Shown here in pieces: positions 60,399 to 64,000 of a stretch of 64,000 nucleotides of DNA. Source of the stretch: Streptococcus sp. 29887 (GTDB lineage: Bacteria; Bacillota; Bacilli; Lactobacillales; Streptococcaceae); assembly GCF_032595075.1 (NCBI RefSeq), contig NZ_CP118735.1:1-64000 (forward strand), given 5' to 3'. The notes under the pieces were generated by a model that was not told where the DNA came from, made no database searches, and saw only the letters and a program-made list of their open reading frames with translations. How positions within the stretch are numbered: position 1 is the stretch's first letter; each line of letters starts with the position of its first letter. A program made the translations under genes and the position numbers.

Positions 60399-61580
60399 AT
60401 GAAAGCAGAACTAATTGCCGTCGGGACGGAGATTTTAACAGGACAAATCGTTAATACCAATGCCCAGTTCCTTTCGGAGAAATGCGCAGAGCTGGGAATT
60501 GATGTTTACTTCCACACAGCTGTTGGAGATAATGAACAGAGGCTTTTATCTGTACTGGAGTTAGCCAGCAAGCGTAGTGAGATAGTTATTCTCTGTGGAG
60601 GACTGGGGCCAACAGAAGATGACTTGACTAAGCAGACCTTGGCAGCCTTCTTAGGTAGAAAATTGGTCTTTGATGAAAAAGCCATGGCAAAATTAGACCG
60701 CTTTTTTGCCAGCCGACCAGGTCGTGTCCGCACGCCCAACAATGAGCGCCAAGCACAAATCGTTGAGGGAAGTCAGGCTTTGCAAAATCCAGCTGGTTTG
60801 GCAGTAGGAGGCTTGATTGAGCAAGCTGGAGTGACCTATGTTGTCTTACCTGGTCCTCCAAGTGAACTTAGAGCCATGTTTACAGAAAGTTTACAACCTT
60901 TGCTTAACCAGTCAAGTCAGCAACTCTATTCTCGTGTTCTACGCTTTTTTGGTATTGGCGAAAGTCAGTTGGTGACGATTTTAGCTGATTTGATTGACAA
61001 ACAAACTGACCCAACTCTTGCCCCCTATGCCAAGGTTGGTGAAGTGACCTTGCGCTTGTCCACCAAGGCAAACAGTCAAGAAGAAGCAGATTTCCGTCTG
61101 AATCAGTTGGAAGAAGACATCTTACAACGTGATAAACTGAGAGAATATTTCTATGCTTACGGTGAGAAAAATAGTCTAGTACAGACAGTAGCAGAGCGAT
61201 TGGTGGAAAAGAATAAAAGCATAGCTATCGTCGAACAGGGAACAGGCGGACTTTTACAGTCAGAAGTCAGCTTGGCTTTGGCTGGGCAACCTTATTTTAG
61301 CGGTGGAAAAGTCATCGGTCAGTTAGGTACAAAATCGGGCAGGTGCTCAGAAGAAGCTGATGGCATTCGTGAGGAGCTACAGGCTGATTTGGGACTGGCT
61401 GTGTCGGTACTTATCAAGCCTGAGTCGACAGAGGATAACGTTCTTGTAAAGGTATATCTAGCCTTGGCTGACACCTCTGGCATTTCCCAAAAAGAGGTTG
61501 ACTTGGGTGGCTACTCCTGGCAACACATCCGCCAATTAGCTTGCTTGCAAGCCTTAGATTTTGTACGAAACACTTTGTGA
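60399..61580 (+). CDS. cinA: Competence-damage inducible protein CinA
   Basis: 393 residues: N-terminal MoCF/COG1058 domain (AELIAVGTEILTGQIVNTNA; CGGLGPTEDDLTKQ; LPGPPSEL) and C-terminal CinA (PncC-type) domain. In pneumococcus CinA is competence-induced and helps take RecA to the membrane. Oddly, the amidohydrolase signature ESxTxG of the C-terminal domain reads EQGTGG here (Gln at 280 in place of the catalytic Ser), and the GGxVTY motif reads GGKVIG. NMN deamidase activity is therefore probably absent. RBS AGGAGG. It is 51 bases upstream of recA. Confidence 0.93.
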   Translation: MKAELIAVGTEILTGQIVNTNAQFLSEKCAELGIDVYFHTAVGDNEQRLLSVLELASKRSEIVILCGGLGPTEDDLTKQTLAAFLGRKLVFDEKAMAKLDRFFASRPGRVRTPNNERQAQIVEGSQALQNPAGLAVGGLIEQAGVTYVVLPGPPSELRAMFTESLQPLLNQSSQQLYSRVLRFFGIGESQLVTILADLIDKQTDPTLAPYAKVGEVTLRLSTKANSQEEADFRLNQLEEDILQRDKLREYFYAYGEKNSLVQTVAERLVEKNKSIAIVEQGTGGLLQSEVSLALAGQPYFSGGKVIGQLGTKSGRCSEEADGIREELQADLGLAVSVLIKPESTEDNVLVKVYLALADTSGISQKEVDLGGYSWQHIRQLACLQALDFVRNTL

Positions 61581-61631
61581 AAGAAAAGAATTTTGCTATA
61601 ATAGTTTGATTAAGAAAAGAGGAGAACAGCA

Positions 61632-62783
61632 TTGGCTAAAAAACCTGCTAAAAAATTAGAAGAAATTACAAAGAAATTTGGAGATGAGCGTAAAAAGGCG
61701 CTCGACGATGCCCTTAAAGCTATTGAAAAAGATTTTGGTAAGGGTGCGGTGATGCGCTTGGGAGAGCGTGCTGAACAGAAAGTTCAGGTTATGAGCTCAG
61801 GTAGTCTATCTATCGATATTGCACTAGGTGCAGGTGGCTATCCTAAAGGGCGTATTGTGGAAATTTATGGTCCGGAAAGTTCAGGTAAGACAACCGTTGC
61901 CTTGCACGCAGTAGCTCAGGCTCAGAAAGATGGCGGGATCGCTGCCTTTATCGATGCGGAACACGCCTTGGATCCAGCCTATGCAGCGGCTCTTGGTGTA
62001 AACATCGATGAGTTGCTCTTGTCACAGCCAGACTCAGGGGAGCAAGGTCTGGAAATTGCTGGTAAGTTGATTGACTCAGGTGCTGTTGACTTGGTTGTTG
62101 TGGACTCGGTTGCAGCCCTTGTACCTCGTGCAGAAATCGACGGTGATATCGGCGATAGCCACGTTGGTTTGCAGGCTCGCATGATGAGCCAGGCCATGCG
62201 TAAACTCGGTGCATCCATTAACAAGACCAAGACAGTAGCTATTTTCATTAACCAATTGCGTGAAAAAGTTGGGGTTATGTTTGGTAACCCTGAAACAACG
62301 CCTGGTGGACGTGCCCTTAAGTTCTATGCTTCTGTTCGTATGGATGTCCGTGGAAATACGCAAATCAAGGGTACTGGTGACCAAAAAGATCAAAACGTTG
62401 GTAAGGAAACCAAGGTGAAAATCGTGAAGAACAAGGTAGCCCCTCCCTTTAAAGAGGTTGTTGTTGAAATCATGTATGGTGAAGGAATTTCTCGTACAGG
62501 TGAATTGATTGAGATTGGAACCAATCTTGGTTTTATCAAAAAAGCTGGTGCATGGTATTCATATAATGGCGAAAAAATCGGACAAGGCTCTGAGAATGCT
62601 AAGAAGTATCTCGTTGAACATCCAGAAGTCTTTGACGAAATTGACCGCAAAATCCGTATTCACTACGGCTTGATTGAAGGTGAGGAAACACCAGAAGTCG
62701 TGACAGAAGAGGCTCCTGTTGCAATCGAAGAGGTTCAAGATGTTATTTTGGACTTGGATGGCGGTATTGAATTAGAAGAATAA
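61632..62783 (+). CDS. recA: Recombinase RecA
   Basis: 383-residue RecA: Walker [10 protein letters not shown] (about 77-85), Walker [12 protein letters not shown]2 loop [21 protein letters not shown], and an acidic C-terminal tail. The start is TTG 61632, eight bases after GGAG; no in-frame ATG fits the known N-terminus ([11 protein letters not shown]). A TATAAT in the gap (GC-TATAAT, near 61592-61599) may give a basal promoter in addition to read-through from cinA. Confidence 0.97.
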   Translation: MAKKPAKKLEEITKKFGDERKKALDDALKAIEKDFGKGAVMRLGERAEQKVQVMSSGSLSIDIALGAGGYPKGRIVEIYGPESSGKTTVALHAVAQAQKDGGIAAFIDAEHALDPAYAAALGVNIDELLLSQPDSGEQGLEIAGKLIDSGAVDLVVVDSVAALVPRAEIDGDIGDSHVGLQARMMSQAMRKLGASINKTKTVAIFINQLREKVGVMFGNPETTPGGRALKFYASVRMDVRGNTQIKGTGDQKDQNVGKETKVKIVKNKVAPPFKEVVVEIMYGEGISRTGELIEIGTNLGFIKKAGAWYSYNGEKIGQGSENAKKYLVEHPEVFDEIDRKIRIHYGLIEGEETPEVVTEEAPVAIEEVQDVILDLDGGIELEE

Positions 62784-62788
62784 CAGCG

Positions 62789-62817
62789 AAAAAGTTTGGG
62801 TCATCCAGACTTTTTTC
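62789..62817 (+). terminator. Intrinsic terminator after recA
   Basis: AAAAAGTTTGG / CCAGACTTTTTT hairpin ending in T run. A palindrome CGAATATTCG lies just beyond (62829-62838). Confidence 0.8.
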
Positions 62818-62942
62818 TGATTAAAAAACGAATATTCGCCCCAAAATTTAAAGTTTTTTTGAAAATAGGTCTACAGACGGATGGAATTTGTGGTATAATA
62901 GTCTATAATGTGCTTACTAAGATGTAGCAAAGGAGTGACTAC

Positions 62943-63341
62943 ATGATTAAAATTTATACAGTATCTAGTTGTACTTCTTGTAAGAAAGCAAAGAACTGGT
63001 TGAATGCCCATCAATTGTCCTATAACGAACATAACCTAGCTAAAGAGGCAATCACCAAGGAAGAAATTTTAAATATCTTGACCAAGACGGAAAATGGCAT
63101 TGCGAGTATTGTATCGTCAAAAAATCGCTATGCTAAGAGTTTGGATTTTGATATTGAAGATTTGAGTGTCAATGAAGTGATTGACTTGATTACTTCTAAT
63201 CCACGTATTTTGAAAAGTCCAATTCTGATTGACGAGAAACGATTGCAGGTTGGATATAAAGAAGATGACATTCGCGCCTTCTTACCACGAGCGGTTCGCA
63301 ATGTAGAGAACGCTCAAGCTCGTATGCGAGCAGCCTTATAA
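62943..63341 (+). CDS. spxA: Spx-family transcriptional regulator
   Basis: 132-residue ArsC-like protein with the redox switch C10-x-x-C13 (VSSCTSCKKAKNWL). Binds the RNA polymerase alpha C-terminal domain to reprogram transcription under oxidative stress and, in some streptococci, to affect competence. Streptococci have two paralogues, SpxA1 and SpxA2; position next to recA does not tell me which. RBS AAAGGAG. Own promoter (TGG-TATAAT, near 62890-62898). Confidence 0.93.
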   Translation: MIKIYTVSSCTSCKKAKNWLNAHQLSYNEHNLAKEAITKEEILNILTKTENGIASIVSSKNRYAKSLDFDIEDLSVNEVIDLITSNPRILKSPILIDEKRLQVGYKEDDIRAFLPRAVRNVENAQARMRAAL

Positions 63342-63350
63342 GAGTGAGGA

Positions 63351-63376
63351 AGAACTCTGTTTCAGGGTTCTTTTTA
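63351..63376 (+). terminator. Intrinsic terminator after spx
   Basis: AGAACTC (63351-63357) / GGGTTCT (63365-63371) then T run. Confidence 0.75.
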
Positions 63377-63446
63377 CACTTTCTTTGTGCTTGCTCTGGA
63401 AATATGATATAATGAAAATGAATAAAAATTGAAAGAAGGTGTAAGT

Positions 63447-63713
63447 ATGGGATTCACAGAAGAAACAGTTCGCTTTCGTCTGGATGACACAGATAAGCAA
63501 GAAATTAGTCAAACCTTGACCAGTGTTTATCGTTCATTGGAGGAAAAAGGCTATAATCCAATCAACCAAATCATTGGCTATGTATTAAGTGGGGACCCTG
63601 CTTATATTCCTCGCTACAATGATGCCCGCAATCAAATTCGTAAACATGAACGCGATGAAATCATCGAAGAATTGGTGCGCTACTACCTGAAAGGAAATGG
63701 GATTGACCTCTAA
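63447..63713 (+). CDS. ireB: IreB family regulatory phosphoprotein
   Basis: An 88-residue DUF965 protein closely similar to Enterococcus faecalis IreB. The kinase-target threonines T4 and T7 ([10 protein letters not shown]) are kept, as is [20 protein letters not shown]. IreB acts with the PASTA-domain Ser/Thr kinase in envelope stress control. ATG 63447 follows AGAAGGTG; the frame is open upstream from 63429 but that segment contains the RBS. The stop overlaps ruvX (TAATG). Confidence 0.93.
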   Translation: MGFTEETVRFRLDDTDKQEISQTLTSVYRSLEEKGYNPINQIIGYVLSGDPAYIPRYNDARNQIRKHERDEIIEELVRYYLKGNGIDL

Positions 63714-64000
63714 TGAGAATAATGGGATTAGATGTCGGTTCAAAGACTGTTGGCGTAGCCATTTCAGACCCTTTAGGTTTCACAGCTCAAGGCTTGGAAA
63801 TTATTCCGATTGACGAAGAAAAGGGTGAATTTGGTTTTCAACGTTTAACTGAGTTGGTTGAACAATATAAGGTTGATAAGTTTGTTGTAGGCCTACCTAA
63901 GAATATGAATAATACTAGTGGTCCACGTGTGGAAGCTAGTCAAGCTTACGGTGATTTATTGACTGAGCGTTATAAACTTCCAGTTGATTATCAGGATGAA
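63713..64000 (+). CDS. ruvX: Holliday junction resolvase-like RuvX/YqgF (partial)
   Basis: First 96 codons before the window ends. RNase H-like fold: [20 protein letters not shown] at the start with catalytic Asp7, then [18 protein letters not shown] shares its A with the ireB stop. In bacteria it processes pre-16S rRNA 5' ends. The ireB-ruvX pair is conserved in Firmicutes. Confidence 0.93.
   Translation, partial: MRIMGLDVGSKTVGVAISDPLGFTAQGLEIIPIDEEKGEFGFQRLTELVEQYKVDKFVVGLPKNMNNTSGPRVEASQAYGDLLTERYKLPVDYQDE

Noticed and set aside
62829..62838. CGAATATTCG palindrome after recA as a SigX box
   Set aside because: It is a plain palindrome beyond the recA terminator without a TNCGAATA context or a following gene at suitable distance; spx has its own TATAAT promoter.

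Overview
The window is the origin end of a low-GC Gram-positive chromosome, numbered from the first base of dnaA. Gene order (dnaA-dnaN-ychF-pth-mfd-rqcP-divIC-tilS-hpt-ftsH, then an rRNA operon, mreCD-pcsB-prs, araT-recO-plsX-acpP, and a long pur cluster) is streptococcal. Protein details such as the tryptophan-motif ComRS module downstream of ruvB and the purH/purD restriction site fit Streptococcus suis or a very close relative. This is inferred from gene content; I could not run a search. All genes lie on the plus strand, co-directional with replication leaving oriC at the dnaA-dnaN junction.

Layout. 1-14.6 kb: replication initiation, DNA repair coupling (mfd), ribosome rescue/quality control, cell division, tRNA modification (tilS), purine salvage (hpt) and FtsH, with one XRE regulator gene interrupted by a point nonsense codon. 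14.6-21.4 kb: rrn operon with two promoters, 16S, tRNA-Ala, 23S, 5S, then 15 intact tRNA genes and what looks like a collapsed initiator-tRNA remnant. 21.4-28.5 kb: mreCD, pcsB, prs, araT-recO-plsX-acpP. 28.5-43.3 kb: complete de novo purine pathway purC-L-F-M-N-H, a DpnI/DpnD methyl-directed restriction cassette, then purD-E-K and purB. 43.3-48.9 kb: accessory region with a LanC-like gene fragment and an MFS transporter between two copies of the purB terminator, an IS1182-type element broken by a small hairpin insertion, a MerR regulator with a membrane domain, and a dispersed structured repeat. 48.9-54 kb: ruvB, a HAD phosphatase, two tandem ComR-type regulators with near-identical DNA-binding halves and different peptide-sensing halves, a ComR box and a tiny ComS pheromone gene. 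54-64 kb: folC, a polytopic membrane protein, mutL, ruvA, tag, cinA-recA, spx, ireB and the start of ruvX.

How it fits together. The right third is rich in competence and recombination functions: comR/comS sense a peptide, possible SigX (cin-box) sites lie before cinA and near two small unexplained genes, and recA, mutL, ruvA, ruvB, tag and recO process or repair DNA. DpnI, which cuts GATC-methylated DNA, implies that this strain's own GATC sites are unmethylated. The most noteworthy items are the duplicated/chimeric comR locus with its own XIP-type peptide, the DpnI cassette inside the pur cluster, and the terminator-flanked accessory module after purB.
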